Source: Chromera velia | Taxonomy: Eukaryota; Sar; Chromeraceae | Reading direction: 5' to 3' | Assembly (NCBI GenBank): GCA_018398765.1 | Contig: JAHBMJ010001077.1 | Coordinates: forward strand, 9,552-24,551 | DNA: 15,000 nucleotides | Shown here: positions 1 through 8,679 of the stretch, piece by piece | Position numbering within the stretch: position 1 is the stretch's first letter | Layout of the letters: each line of letters opens with the position of its first letter | The notes under the pieces: model-generated | The model's input: the letters and a program-made list of their open reading frames with translations, nothing else | Database searches by the model: none | What the model was told of the DNA's origin: nothing | Position numbers and translations under genes: made by a program

Positions 1-41
1 TTCTCTCTCTCTCTGTGCATGTTTAACCAACCGCTTTGCAG

Positions 42-380
42 GAGGCCCAACAGTCAATTGTACAGGTCGAAACCCGATCTGTGGAAGCCGAACGGCAACT
101 CGAGAAGGAGAGAACTGAAAAGTCAGTCAGTCAGTCAGCCTGTGCGGGTAGGCTTGCAATGCGTCGGTTGATTCACCTCGAGGAAAGGCTCCCGGCATTC
201 GAGGGAGGACGGACGGATCTTCTTTCATGGACAGACATTCTTTCTCTCTCTCTCTCTGCGGGGCCCGCTGTCTGTGCTAGCGGAAAATAAGAGGGCCGGG
301 GGCGTCGTCTGCTCCGTTTTTTTTTTCAAGCAACGTGCGCTTCGATTTTGGTTCCTGCGTTTACGTGGATGGTTTGTGGA

Positions 381-415
<35 letters not shown>

Positions 416-762
416 ATGTGTGTGTTTTGTGTGCGCCTAAGAAAAAAAAACGTGACATAGTCTTTTTAGCTGTCCGCCTGTACACCCCTCTCACTGTCCC
501 CTCTCCTGGCTGCAGAGCTTCCGCGACTTCTGACGCTGCCAGGTACAAGGATGAACTCCGTTCAACCATCAGACGGTCCGTCCGTCCCTCCTTCTCTGTC
601 TGTCTCCGTCTGTGAGGCAGCTAGAGCTGCAGTACCTGGACGTGTCACACGAGTTTTTGAATTCGCGAAAAAACGAAGTTGTCACTGCCGGGGATAAGCG
701 ACTGAGTTCGGGAACGAAAAAAATAGTGATGCTCTTTCTCTATCTCACACACACATGAACAA

Positions 763-803
<41 letters not shown>

Positions 804-1341
804 AACCTTTTCCCGTTCTTCTGCCCTTCCCCCCCAGAAAGAGACCAACCCGGGACATGCAGAGAGATGCCCCCCGACGCTCATACTCCCTCACTCACTC
901 ATTCGATTGGACTGATTCTTCTTCCTCTCCTCTCCTTTTCTTCTCCTTCATTCCTTCTTCTCTCTCTGCGTTTCCTTTCCTTTCCTTTCTGCAGTCTGGC
1001 TTGTTGTCGACAACAACTCGAAGCTGCGACCTCTCGAGCAACGAAAGCAGAGGAGGAAGTGAAGACAAAGGAGGAGAGACTTGGTCAGTCAGTCAGTCGT
1101 TGGGTTCTTTGTACGAATTTGGAGAATGAAATATCTATGTCCGTGTCTCTCTACGCTGCATGCATGCACGTTTGTACGCATTTTTGTCTGTACGTCAGCA
1201 TGTGTATTTGCCTGTTTTTGAGTGTTCGTGAAAATAAACGACGCTGTCCGTCTGTGTCTTTACCAGAGGGGAGGGGAAAAGAAGCAACTTTGCAAGAGAA
1301 AGCGATGACACCATGAGTGGTTTCTTTCGGTCGTTTGTTTG

Positions 1342-1383
<42 letters not shown>

Positions 1384-1773
1384 TACTTTGACACTCGCGC
1401 GCTCTGCCCTTCTTTCTTTTTCCCGCACTTCCTGTGCTTCCCTTTCTCCCTCTGCCTGCCTGCCGGCCTTCCTGAGCAGATGCCGTCCGAGTCGCGGCCT
1501 CCCGTGCTGATCGCCTAGCCGAGAAGTTGAAAAGAGCGGAGGAAGAGGGAGAGCGGGTCGGTCGGTCGGTCGGTCGGTCGGCCTCTTCTGGGGGACGTGA
1601 TTGATGGCAGGACTCTAGTGCTTTCTTCAAAGTTCAAGCTGCATTGTTTGCGTGTTTTTTCCTGGGGGGAGGGGGGGGTGAATCCTCGAAAGTGGTGACC
1701 GTTCGTACATCTCTGTTTTTCCAATGCCTTCAGTATCAATGCCTTCGTTCTTTCCCCTCTCATGATATAAAGC

Positions 1774-1804
<31 letters not shown>

Positions 1805-4800
1805 AGTCAGTCGCGTCTGTGTGTACGTGTGAGTGTATGCGTGTGTGTGTGCGTACGCGTGTGTGGGGGGGGGGGCGCATACGTGGGGGATGCATAGAGC
1901 TCATGAGAGTTGTTCAGTCAGCAGTCCGTCGAACAGTACTCTTCCTTTCCTCTGATGCCATCGCAGCACGCCCAGAGCGTCGACCGTGCCCTGAGGGCAG
2001 CAGGCGAGAGCAGACGGAATCTGGAAAACGAGCGGGCGCAGAGGGAGAAGGTAAGGAGACGGGATGGCACAAAATGGATCGACAGAAATCTCAATCGGTA
2101 CATCGTAAAGCTTTGTGCAAAATTTTAAAAGAGATTGAGGAAAAGAGAAAATTCATTCAGAGAAGGGAGCAAGGAAGCTCACTGAAGCATGCACATCCAG
2201 ACAAAATGCGGAGATCGAAAAGGTTCTTCCGACCAGAGCCGAGTCTGTGTGTGCAGGTGATTCCTTTCTTTCTATGCCGCCGCCCAATTGCTCGTTCGTC
2301 TCTGTTTATCCCGTGAACCATTTCTGTTCCACGACCTGGCGCTACCCCATTCGTGTCCCTGCGACTACCGCTGGACGTGTATTTTTCTCTAAGTTGCGTT
2401 ATTTTCCCTGATAAGGTGTATCCATTCATTTTGGTTGGATTGAATAAGCTTGGTGGATCCGTTCTGCCTGTCTCTCTTTTCTTGATGTTTCCGTTTTCCC
2501 TGTCTCTTTTCTATTCTACAGGCCCTCCAGCAGCTGTCTGTTGAGAGAACCCAGTGGGCTTTTCTGGAGAGGAGCCTGGAAGAGAAGGATAGAGAGTGTG
2601 AAAGGCTGAGAGAGGTCAGGGGGGGGTGGAGCGGTGAAAGAGTGTACTCGAGGCCGAAGCAGACAGTCAGGCAGGCAGATGGAACATGAGAGTGAGACCT
2701 AAACGTCCTTCCGCACAGACAATCAAGAGTCCCGCTTTTCTTTTTCTCTCTCTGTTTTACTTTCATCTCGTTCCTCCTTCATATTATTGGCTTTCCGTCC
2801 GATTCACTTGATCGTGAGTGACTCTTCTTCAGCCCACATTCTTCCTTCTGCTTTCTTTCCGTGCATTTTTGGCTGAATGGCATTGAACGGGGCCTCGCAA
2901 GTTTTGCTCTTGTCGATCGTTTCTTTCTCTTTCTTGTTGGTCAATCGATTGACTTTTCATCCTGTCATCGTTACACTTCGATGATATGTGCAGGAGGGTC
3001 TTACCTTTCAGCAGCAGATGAAGTCTCTGAGTCATCAGATAGAAATTCTGGAAGGAGCTCGGAGAAGGGAGGAGAGGAGAAAGCGTGAGGGGCTTGAGGA
3101 CGGAGAAAGAACGGAAAGAGAGACGCGGACAGAGGAACACAGACAGGCACAAGGGAAGGCCGCCACAAGCCTGGCCACGCATCGGGTGAGTGAGTGAGTC
3201 AGTGCGTGAGTGAGTCAGTGAATGAATAAGGGACGCAAGGAGGTAAGGAATGGACTTCATTCTTCTTGTGATAGCTACCGCCCTCCTCTTTTGCCTCTCT
3301 GTCGGAGGAGAGGCTCTTTTTTTTATTGGTCTGTGTGCGTGTATCTGCATGTTTGTGTCTCATCTGAAGACGTCTACCTTTTTCCTCCCTGAAGTTTGGC
3401 CTGATGACAGGTCGAATGTGTTTGCCTGTCTCTTGTGTGCTGATGCCTTTCCCTGTCGCTGATTCTTGCAGGGTGGAGGAGATTCGGGAGAGAGGGAAAA
3501 GGACCGGGAGAAGGACAAGGAGAGGGATTTGCTTCGAAAGAGGGTAGGTCAGGGGAATCATTTCATTTCATGTCAATCAACCAGAAAGGCAGTACGTTTG
3601 TGTGTCAGGAGGGACACATGAGTCAGAAAGGCAAGCTGGAAAAAAAGAAAGCAACAACACTTTATCACTCACGCTGTTTGAGAAGAAAGAGACCGAGACT
3701 GTGAGCAAAGTATTATGTGTGTGTGGCTGCATTCATACGATTCTTTTTCTCTGCTTTTGTTTTGCTGCATGTGCTGTGCATACTTGCAGTGCGTCCAGCA
3801 GCAGGCAAAGCTTGCATTTACTTTCATACAGAAAAAAAAATTTAAAAAGAATTCTGTATGAAAGTAAATGCACATACTTGCAGTGCGTCCAGCAACAGGC
3901 AAAGCTCGTATTTACTTTCAGACAGAAAAAAGAATGTAAAAAGAGTTCTGTATGAAAGTAAATGTACATATTTGCAGTGCGTCCAGCAACAGGCAAAGCT
4001 CACGACGCTGAGCAAAACCGTCGCAACCCTCCAGCGAGAAAACGGACAATTAAAATTGAGGTCAGTCACTCCCTTGCTTACTTGTCACACACATGCAGAG
4101 CTGTCTTTTTATTTTCTTTTTCCTTCTGTGCAGTTCTACGAGCCATGGTCGGAAGATACCGGCAGGCCCTCTCTCTTTTTTCCGTCCCCCCCCCCCATTA
4201 CCGCGCCTCCCCACTGTTCTGAGCATGAAACTTGATTGTCGAGGGTTCCGTTGACCTCATCTCTTTCTGAGGCTGCAGCAAATGGCAAGAGCACACGTCA
4301 AAGCACACACCATATTGAGAACCATAAATTCTGAAAGCTCAATGTGTGTAGCTCCCATACGCTTGCAGGTTGGAGACGGACGGGGAACTCCGAGCCCGGA
4401 GCGTGGCCACGGTGAAGAAGGCCGAGCTAAGGTTCGCCTCTCTCCAAGAAAAACACGTGAAGCTGCAGGAGGCGCATGCGCGGTTGCAGCTTGAGTGTGA
4501 GAGGTGGATGGGGCCTAGAGTGAAGCAGCAACCGGGCGAAGGCGCAAAGACAGCGGGAGGGGGTGTGTCTGCTGCCGTCCCTTTTTCTTCCTCCGGGGCG
4601 ACGATGAAGAGTCAGCATCACCCAACGCATATGGGGAGAAAGGAGATCAGGCATAATAGTGATTCCTCCTCTCTTGGCGTGACGATGATGAACACGGACG
4701 GAAAGGGAATCTTCGGGTCGCGCGAGAAAGAGAACGCAGCAAGAGGAGGAATCGGAACTGTGCGCCCGATGAGTAAGTAAGGGAGTGAGTGAGGGGACAT

Positions 4801-6337
4801 GTGGGTGCAGAGAGTTCCTTTTTTTTTTATTTCGTGTCTATCCTGTCTCTTTGCATGGAGGCAGTTTGTCTCCTTTGCTATATTTTCCTGTTGCTATTTT
4901 TTTTTTACTCCACAGTTTTGTGGTCCTGTCATCCTTTCTTCCTCCTGTGCCTCTTTCATCTATGAATGATAATGTATGATGGATAGTACCTTCGTTGTAA
5001 AGTGCGCGTCCAAAAAGAATTTCAGAGGAATATGGTTCATTCGCTGTTTTTGTTTTCCTCATTGGAGTCTCTGCCTGGATCCATTCAGACGATCGATGTT
5101 TTTTTTGCATTGATTTTGAATGTTTCGTCTCTGTCTTTCACTTCTTGCAGCCGCACGCGAGGGGGGCATAGAGGAGAGACTGCAATCTGTCTCTCCTCCT
5201 TCCCCCTCCCCTCCCCTGTCGCCCAGCTTTGAGGCTGCACTCGAGGCTGCTAGGGAGAGGAAGCGGAGGGAGAGAGAAAGAGAAAGGGAGAACGATAAGG
5301 AGGCGACTGCTCCCAGAGTGGTAGTCAGTCCCGCCCCCACAGCGGGGATCTCGTTGTCCTCCCCTGTTATTCCACAAACAGCAGGGCGACAGGGACTGAG
5401 CAGCACCCCGGACGGTGTTTCCTCTGGCCCTGGTGCTCATTTGAAATCAGAACCTGCCAGGGGTGAGGGAACGGGCACAGGGGCGATCGAGAGAGAGCTG
5501 CTGAGGTCCGCCGCAGTTGCCACAGGTGCCTTTCTGCGTGAGCGTGAGGCGTGGAGGTCCCCCCCTCCCTGGTTTCCCTCTGCTTCTTCTAGGGGGGAAC
5601 CTGGGGCGGTTCTCCCAGGAGACGGCAACAAAAGTGCTGCCGCGATTGCGAGACAGAGGGGGGTGGAGGAAGTAGCTGGAGACGGGAGAGAAAGTGGAGG
5701 AGCGTTTGGCTTGCGCGCAGTTCGTGACTTTATAGAGCAGGAGGAGAGACGGCTGCTCGACCCTCCAGGAGCCGAGGTGGTGTCTGAGGGCAGAGCCATT
5801 ACTTCTCCATTCCGAGCTATTCCGCCTTTAGGAATGCCAAGAGAAGAGAGAAATAGAGACGGAGACGAGAGAGGAGTCACAGAAGATTATGGGAGGCACA
5901 TAAGTGCACCCGATCCGACTGCTTCTAGTCCCCCTGAGCCCCTCACCATCCCCCTGCCGCAGACGAGGCCTTCGCATTCCTCTCACTCCGCTGCCCCCCC
6001 CCAGAAGATGCCTTCCCAAGGAGTCACAGTCCCCCTCTCCTCCCAAGAGACCAATAGAGGGACGACAACTCTTCAGGAAAGCCGTGCTGTCATCAGTGCA
6101 CCTGAAGCGAAAACCCATCAAGCCGATGCGGAAGCAGACGGGGTGGGAGACCGAAAGAGCCCAGAGCAGAGGCAGACGATGAGAACGAATCGGGGGGCAG
6201 TTACCCAAAGAGAAAGAGAGGGACTGAGGGGGGGGGCAGCGACACTTCGGCCCGGTTTAGACCGACCTGCGCCCCCGCCTCCTCCCCCTGGTTCTGCTCG
6301 CAATAGATTGACTCTCACTCAGCGAATGCACGCATGA
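42..6337 (+). CDS. Multi-exon coiled-coil protein, 5' end outside window
   Basis: Seen: eleven exons chain in one frame: 42-121, 516-542, 995-1083, 1480-1556, 1967-2050, 2522-2614, 2994-3185, 3472-3543, 3978-4060, 4369-4772 and 5151-6337. Acceptors end in CAG, mostly TGCAG after a pyrimidine tract; donors begin GT. Phases agree at every junction and the sum is 2388 nt (795 codons plus TGA at 6335-6337). The first ~450 residues are rich in E, K, R, Q, A and L with heptad-like spacing, e.g. SRADRLAEKLKRAEEEGER and LERSLEEKDRECERLRE, so a long coiled coil is expected. The C-terminal ~400 residues are rich in P, S, G, R and E and look disordered. No enzyme motif, signal peptide or membrane segment is visible. 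Inference: a structural or scaffold protein, perhaps cytoskeletal; I do not recognise the family. The window opens inside an intron, so the start codon lies upstream. RNA-seq would settle the exon set. Confidence 0.8.
122..138 (+). repeat. (GTCA)4 tract starting at a splice donor
   Basis: The intron after the exon 42-121 begins with four GTCA units plus G. The first GT is the donor that keeps phase with the following exons; later units offer GT dinucleotides at 4-nt steps. Confidence 0.85.
384..412 (+). repeat. (GT)n microsatellite in intron
   Basis: About 29 nt of uninterrupted GT in the first intron, followed by an imperfect TTTATGTGTGTG tail. Confidence 0.95.
516..542 (+). other. 27-nt micro-exon of the coiled-coil gene
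   Basis: The segment follows a good acceptor (CTGGCTGCAG) and precedes CAG|GTACAAG. It enters and leaves in phase 2, so including it adds nine residues (KASATSDAA plus a split codon) and skipping it keeps the frame. It could be a constitutive micro-exon or a cassette. The coding sense is inferred from phase and splice signals only, because 27 nt is too short for composition to help. Confidence 0.5.
767..800 (+). repeat. (AC)n microsatellite in intron
   Basis: About 34 nt of uninterrupted AC in the intron between exons 516-542 and 995-1083. The antisense open frame over it is a by-product of the repeat. Confidence 0.95.
1084..1099 (+). repeat. (GTCA)3GTCG tract at a splice donor
   Basis: It immediately follows the exon 995-1083 (CTT G|GTCAGTCAG). 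It has the same sequence class and the same position relative to the exon edge as the tract at 122-138. Confidence 0.85.
1342..1383 (+). repeat. Compound (CT)n(AC)n microsatellite in intron
   Basis: CT from 1342 to 1360 abuts AC from 1361 to 1383 without an interruption, upstream of the acceptor at 1479. Confidence 0.95.
1557..1580 (+). repeat. (GTCG)6 tract at a splice donor
   Basis: Six perfect GTCG units directly follow the exon 1480-1556 (GAG CGG|GTCGGTCG). The first GT restores phase 0 to the next exon at 1967. Confidence 0.85.
1774..1876 (+). repeat. (GT)n tract, imperfect GT stretch and G-run in intron
   Basis: A pure GT run (1774-1799) is followed by interrupted GT and GCGTACGCGT sequence and an 11-nt G run at 1865-1875. 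All of it is intronic, upstream of the exon 1967-2050. Confidence 0.9.
2161..2256 (+). other. Possible optional exon of the coiled-coil gene
   Basis: The 96-nt segment lies between ATTCATTCAG and CAG|GTGATT and is open in phase 0 on both sides, so it would fit between the exons at 1967-2050 and 2522-2614. Against it, the acceptor lacks a pyrimidine tract and the reading (with RRSKRFFRPEP) does not resemble the coiled coil. A different frame of the same stretch, from about 2163 to 2246, reads more like coiled coil (ARKLTEAC, RQNAEIEKVL) and could end at a GTGTGT donor. It may be an exon, an alternative exon or a relic. Confidence 0.3.
2994..3185 (+). other. Coiled-coil exon, 64 codons
   Basis: This is the longest uninterrupted coiled-coil exon in the first half of the gene, phase 0 at both ends. 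It starts after ATATGTGCAG and ends at CATCGG|GTGAGTGAG. The reading begins EGLTFQQQMKSLSHQIEILE and passes into an arginine/glutamate-rich helix (ARRREERRKREGLEDGER). The donor leads directly into a run of GTGA/GTCA tetramers. The same frame is closed upstream, so the acceptor at 2991-2993 fixes the exon start. Confidence 0.8.
3186..3221 (+). repeat. GTGA/GTCA tetramer run at a splice donor
   Basis: Nine degenerate tetramers (GTGA, GTCA, GTGC) follow the exon 2994-3185. The first unit GTGAGT is a good consensus donor. Confidence 0.8.
3774..4001 (+). repeat. 94-bp tandem repeat duplicating a 3' splice site and exon start
   Basis: Units run 3790-3883 and 3884-3977, and a third begins at 3978 and matches for 24 nt. 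Each unit starts with the first 24 nt of the downstream exon (reading CVQQQAKL), continues with an inverted repeat and ends with an acceptor-like ATACTTGCAG or ATATTTGCAG. In unit 1 the arms 3815-3833 and 3852-3870 pair perfectly over 19 bp; in unit 2 the arms 3909-3927 and 3946-3964 have one mismatch and one possible G-T pair. The third copy continues into the exon 3978-4060. The second copy is followed by GT (3908), so 3884-3907 could splice as a 24-nt in-frame mini-exon; the first is followed by GC. Confidence 0.9.
4369..4772 (+). other. Exon with end of coiled coil and basic/serine linker
   Basis: It begins after CGCTTGCAG and completes a codon split with the exon ending at 4060. The first ~45 codons are helical (ARSVATVKKAELRFASLQ, QEAHARLQLECERWMG); the rest is a Gly/Ser/His-rich linker. 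The open frame would stop at TAA 4778-4780, but the sequence there is ATGA|GTAAGTAAG, a near-ideal donor, and splicing at 4772 leaves phase 1, which matches the next exon. If unspliced, the protein would end in MSK, giving a possible short isoform. Confidence 0.75.
5151..6337 (+). other. Terminal exon: disordered Pro/Ser/Arg-rich C-terminus
   Basis: The acceptor TTCTTGCAG ends at 5150 and the first CC completes a Thr codon with the previous exon. The exon encodes about 395 residues ending in TLTQRMHA before TGA. Visible parts: a short helix with an RE-rich run near 5255-5300 (ARERKRRERERERE), a long Pro/Ser/Gly/Arg region, and a poly-proline run near 6265-6296 (APPPPPPG) close to the C-terminus. 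Known biology: poly-proline runs often bind profilin, SH3 or EVH1 domains; that role here is inference. No catalytic motif is seen. The open frame also extends 31 nt upstream of the acceptor, but the splice phase supports 5151. Confidence 0.75.
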
Positions 6338-6863
6338 CCTGGGGAGAGCTAGCTTTGTGTTGGTGGTGCGGTGTTAATCCTACCCAATGAATTCGAAACG
6401 GTTTTGCGCTTCATACGTCGCCTTGTTGGGTACACCACAATTTAGCTGGAGAGAAGACGTGCTTTGTTCAGGCCTGCTCATCCTGGAGGGCCGAGAGCTT
6501 TCCGTTTTCTTCTTCTGTAGCTGTCTCATTGAATTTATCATCTTGGATGGACGAACACAGCCGGTGAGTAGTCTAGTGAGTGGTAAAATAGATTACATCA
6601 TGTCTAGCATCATGTTTTCTAGCATGTTTTATTTTTCATGGAGTATATTCGCTGCTCGATTCATTGTAAGTTAATTAAAGTCTAAATTAAAGTTACAGAT
6701 TATATAATATATGGGATGAGAATTATTATTAGATGGAATTTATATGTTATGGCCCACTGCTAGGCCCACTGTTTAAACTTAATTGAATGTGCGTCTTTAC
6801 TGGTACCAGTGTCAGCACCGCTCCATATAGCGTTCTATTCTAGGTTCTATTGTATCTAATATA
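6338..6863. other. 3' UTR/intergenic, becoming AT-rich
   Basis: The first part probably holds the 3' untranslated region of the coiled-coil gene; I see no AATAAA close to the stop. From about 6590 the sequence turns clearly AT-rich (GATTATATAATATATGGG, ATTATTATTAG) and stays so up to the LTR element. A 95-codon open frame at 6387-6674 has no recognisable motif and I do not call it a gene. The short phrase TCTAGCAT..ATGTTTT is repeated near 6602-6630. Confidence 0.5.
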
Positions 6864-7118
6864 GTTGCAACTGGCAGTATGCAAGGTGCAAGACAGTCAA
6901 TAGGTCAAGTGATGCATGCCGGTCGATCCTAGGATCTGTATTATTAATTATATTGATACGGATGAGAATACAGATACAGATGGATCGAACAGAATAAAAA
7001 CATAAGCAAGAGGAAGTCTCTTCATGTTATTGTGAACAGTATTAACTTCTGTAAGGTGTGAACTCTGAATAAGTATGCCTTAGGTGCCGACTACGCTAAG
7101 TACTGCTAAGTTGTTACT
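6864..7118 (+). repeat. 5' LTR of the copia-type element
   Basis: It matches 10148-10402 from GTTGCAACTGGCAG to the shared GTTACT. It contains AATAAA (6993-6998), a likely polyadenylation signal, and a perfect 12-bp palindrome GATCCTAGGATC (6925-6936) kept in both copies. The exact first base is uncertain within 2-3 nt; the TG expected at an LTR start lies at 6866. Confidence 0.9.
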
Positions 7119-7136
7119 GGAGTCTCCAGCGAGAGC
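7118..7136 (+). promoter_or_regulatory. Candidate primer-binding site of the copia-type element
   Basis: TGGAGTCTCCAGCGAG starts at the LTR edge. TGG complements the CCA end of tRNAs, as expected for reverse-transcription priming. The tRNA is not identified. Confidence 0.5.
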
Positions 7137-7225
7137 AAACGTAAGCAACCATACCTGTATTCCTTCGATCAGTCTGTGCACAGATGAATGCGACTGACGG
7201 AAAACTGGTTTTTCCTCTTCTCGTA

Positions 7226-8150
7226 GATAAGCCTGAGAAAGGAAAAAATGAAGTCGGTGTGTTTTCCCTTTGATTGGACGCATTCCTTTCTATCCTGGAT
7301 GGAAAGGTTGACCTGGATGGGGAAAAGCTTGACCGATGGATGTATGACCAACTGTATCGGTCACTATGTCAACATCCCCGAGTAGGAGTCATAGTTAACA
7401 CAGTCTTCCAGAAAAGAAAGGCAGGGGAATACGATAAGACCAACTCTTCTGGACAGGTGGATTACGCAAAATACAGGAAAGCATTGCAAGATGAGGTAAA
7501 GAAAGCAGGGGAGGATTATGATGAAAAACAGAAAGACCAAGTCGAGAGGGACTGGGAGGAATTTGCTGTAAGACAGCGAAAAGGGGAAACCGAGGTAGTA
7601 AACAATTACAACAACCTCGTCCAAAGAACGACGAACCTGCAAGCCGATGTTCCATAGGGGGGTGAAATGCCTTTAGCATGGGGGGAGAGGGGGCGTGCCA
7701 CATGGCTTCGCCACGCTTCGCTACGTGGCAGCACGCCCCCCCCCCGTACTGTAAAAAAAGGCTTCCGCGCGGTATGGCCCTGCCAGGCCCTACAGCGTGA
7801 CAGCAGGATTTTCTCTAGTATGCGTTACGCTTTCTTAGCTTAGCCTTTGTGACATCAAAAGGACAAGTGCAGCCGAGCATCAAACTAAGCGCAACCAGAC
7901 CTGTCTACAGCTAGAGGTACACCACTTGGAAGTTGAATGAAGTTGAGGTCAGAGAGGGGGGTCATTGCCATTCCACAGGGGGCGATTATTCGTCCAGAGT
8001 CCTTCTGGCTAGCTTTAATGGTCTACCGCGTGGCACAGCCTGGCCCCCCCCCCGTGCTACGAACCTGCACCGCGCGGGGGGGGGTCCCGTGCAGCTGGCA
8101 AGCCAATCGCGCAGACCAGGACCCTCCGCCCCCCGATATCATCCCCCTAT
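7226..8150 (+). pseudogene. gag-like N-terminal region, broken
   Basis: A 127-codon reading at 7274-7657 contains FLSILDGKVDLDGEKLDRW and a charged helical stretch (KKAGEDYDEKQKDQVERDW). It follows an in-frame TGA at 7271-7273, with coding-like sequence also before that stop (VDKPEKGKNEVGVFSL). It ends at TAG 7655-7657; similar sense continues in the same frame near 7937-8035 (GVIAIPQGAIIRPESF). Two GC hairpins (7689-7745, 8044-8084) interrupt the region. Position behind the 5' LTR and before the zinc knuckles is the main argument for Gag; the N-terminal fold cannot be verified by eye. Confidence 0.6.
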
Positions 8151-8633
8151 GATGTTCTGATTAAAAAAAGAGCAGAGGCCGTACTAGAATCCCTCTCTGA
8201 CACTGTACAAGCTGTTTGGACAGCATCACTCACCTCAGCGTAACTGAAGGACCCAGATATCCTCATACAGAAACTCGTCGAAATGTGCAAGACCTCAAAG
8301 GGGGATAAGTCGGCTCCAAGGCGTGGAGGTATCAAGAAACTTCCCCAGGTAGGAGATATCCGCTCTATAATAAAGGAAGAGCTGGCAGCATACGTTGGTG
8401 GGGAAGGGATTCCCTGGAAAGACCCCAACAGAAAGAACAACAATTCCTAGAAGAAGCCGCCTCCCCCCTGCCAACAAAAGCCATCTACGTCCGGCGGGAG
8501 TAAAAAGTGTTGGCGTTGTGACCGGCTTGGTTGCGATCCGAATACCTGTGATTCCCTGAAGGAGGGAAATGGTTGCAGTTGCTGTGGGAAAGTGGGGTAC
8601 TGGAAGGCAACCTGCAGATACAAAGAATGCTAG
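8151..8633 (+). pseudogene. gag C-terminal region with two zinc knuckles, broken
   Basis: Read from 8151, the frame gives a helical stretch (IKKRAEAVLESLSDTV) with stops at 8241, 8448 and 8631. Near its end are two CCHC-type motifs with the retroviral CX2CX4xX4C spacing: CWRCDRLGCDPNTC (8508-8549), with Cys at the usual His position, and CSCCGKVGYWKATC (8574-8615), with Tyr there. Known role of the family: nucleocapsid RNA binding. The frame differs from that of the N-terminal part, so at least one frameshift separates them. Confidence 0.75.
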
Positions 8634-8679
8634 AAAGATGAAAGAGAAACCAGAGAAAGAGAGGTAGGCAAAGGCTAGG

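Noticed and set aside
42-146. Longer version of the first exon using the GTAGGC donor at 147
   Set aside because: It would leave phase 0, which puts stops in the next exon or destroys the coiled-coil frame; the GTCAGT donor at 122 keeps everything in phase.
645-884. Antisense open frame reading through the AC repeat
   Set aside because: Produced by the dinucleotide tract (alternating Cys/Val); it lies in an intron of the + strand gene.
3733-3996. Antisense repetitive protein with a repeated Cys-rich phrase
   Set aside because: It is the reverse strand of the 94-bp tandem repeat, whose + strand is explained by splice-site duplication.
3774-4001. CRISPR-like array
   Set aside because: Only 2.3 contiguous 94-bp units with no unique spacers, in a eukaryotic intron.
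4134-4222. Extra exon after the TTCTGTGCAG acceptor
   Set aside because: The phase-2 reading is open, but there is no usable GT donor before its stop, and 4060 joins 4369 directly in phase.
6387-6674. 95-codon open frame after the gene
   Set aside because: No motif, no splice or start context, and it runs into AT-rich sequence; probably chance.
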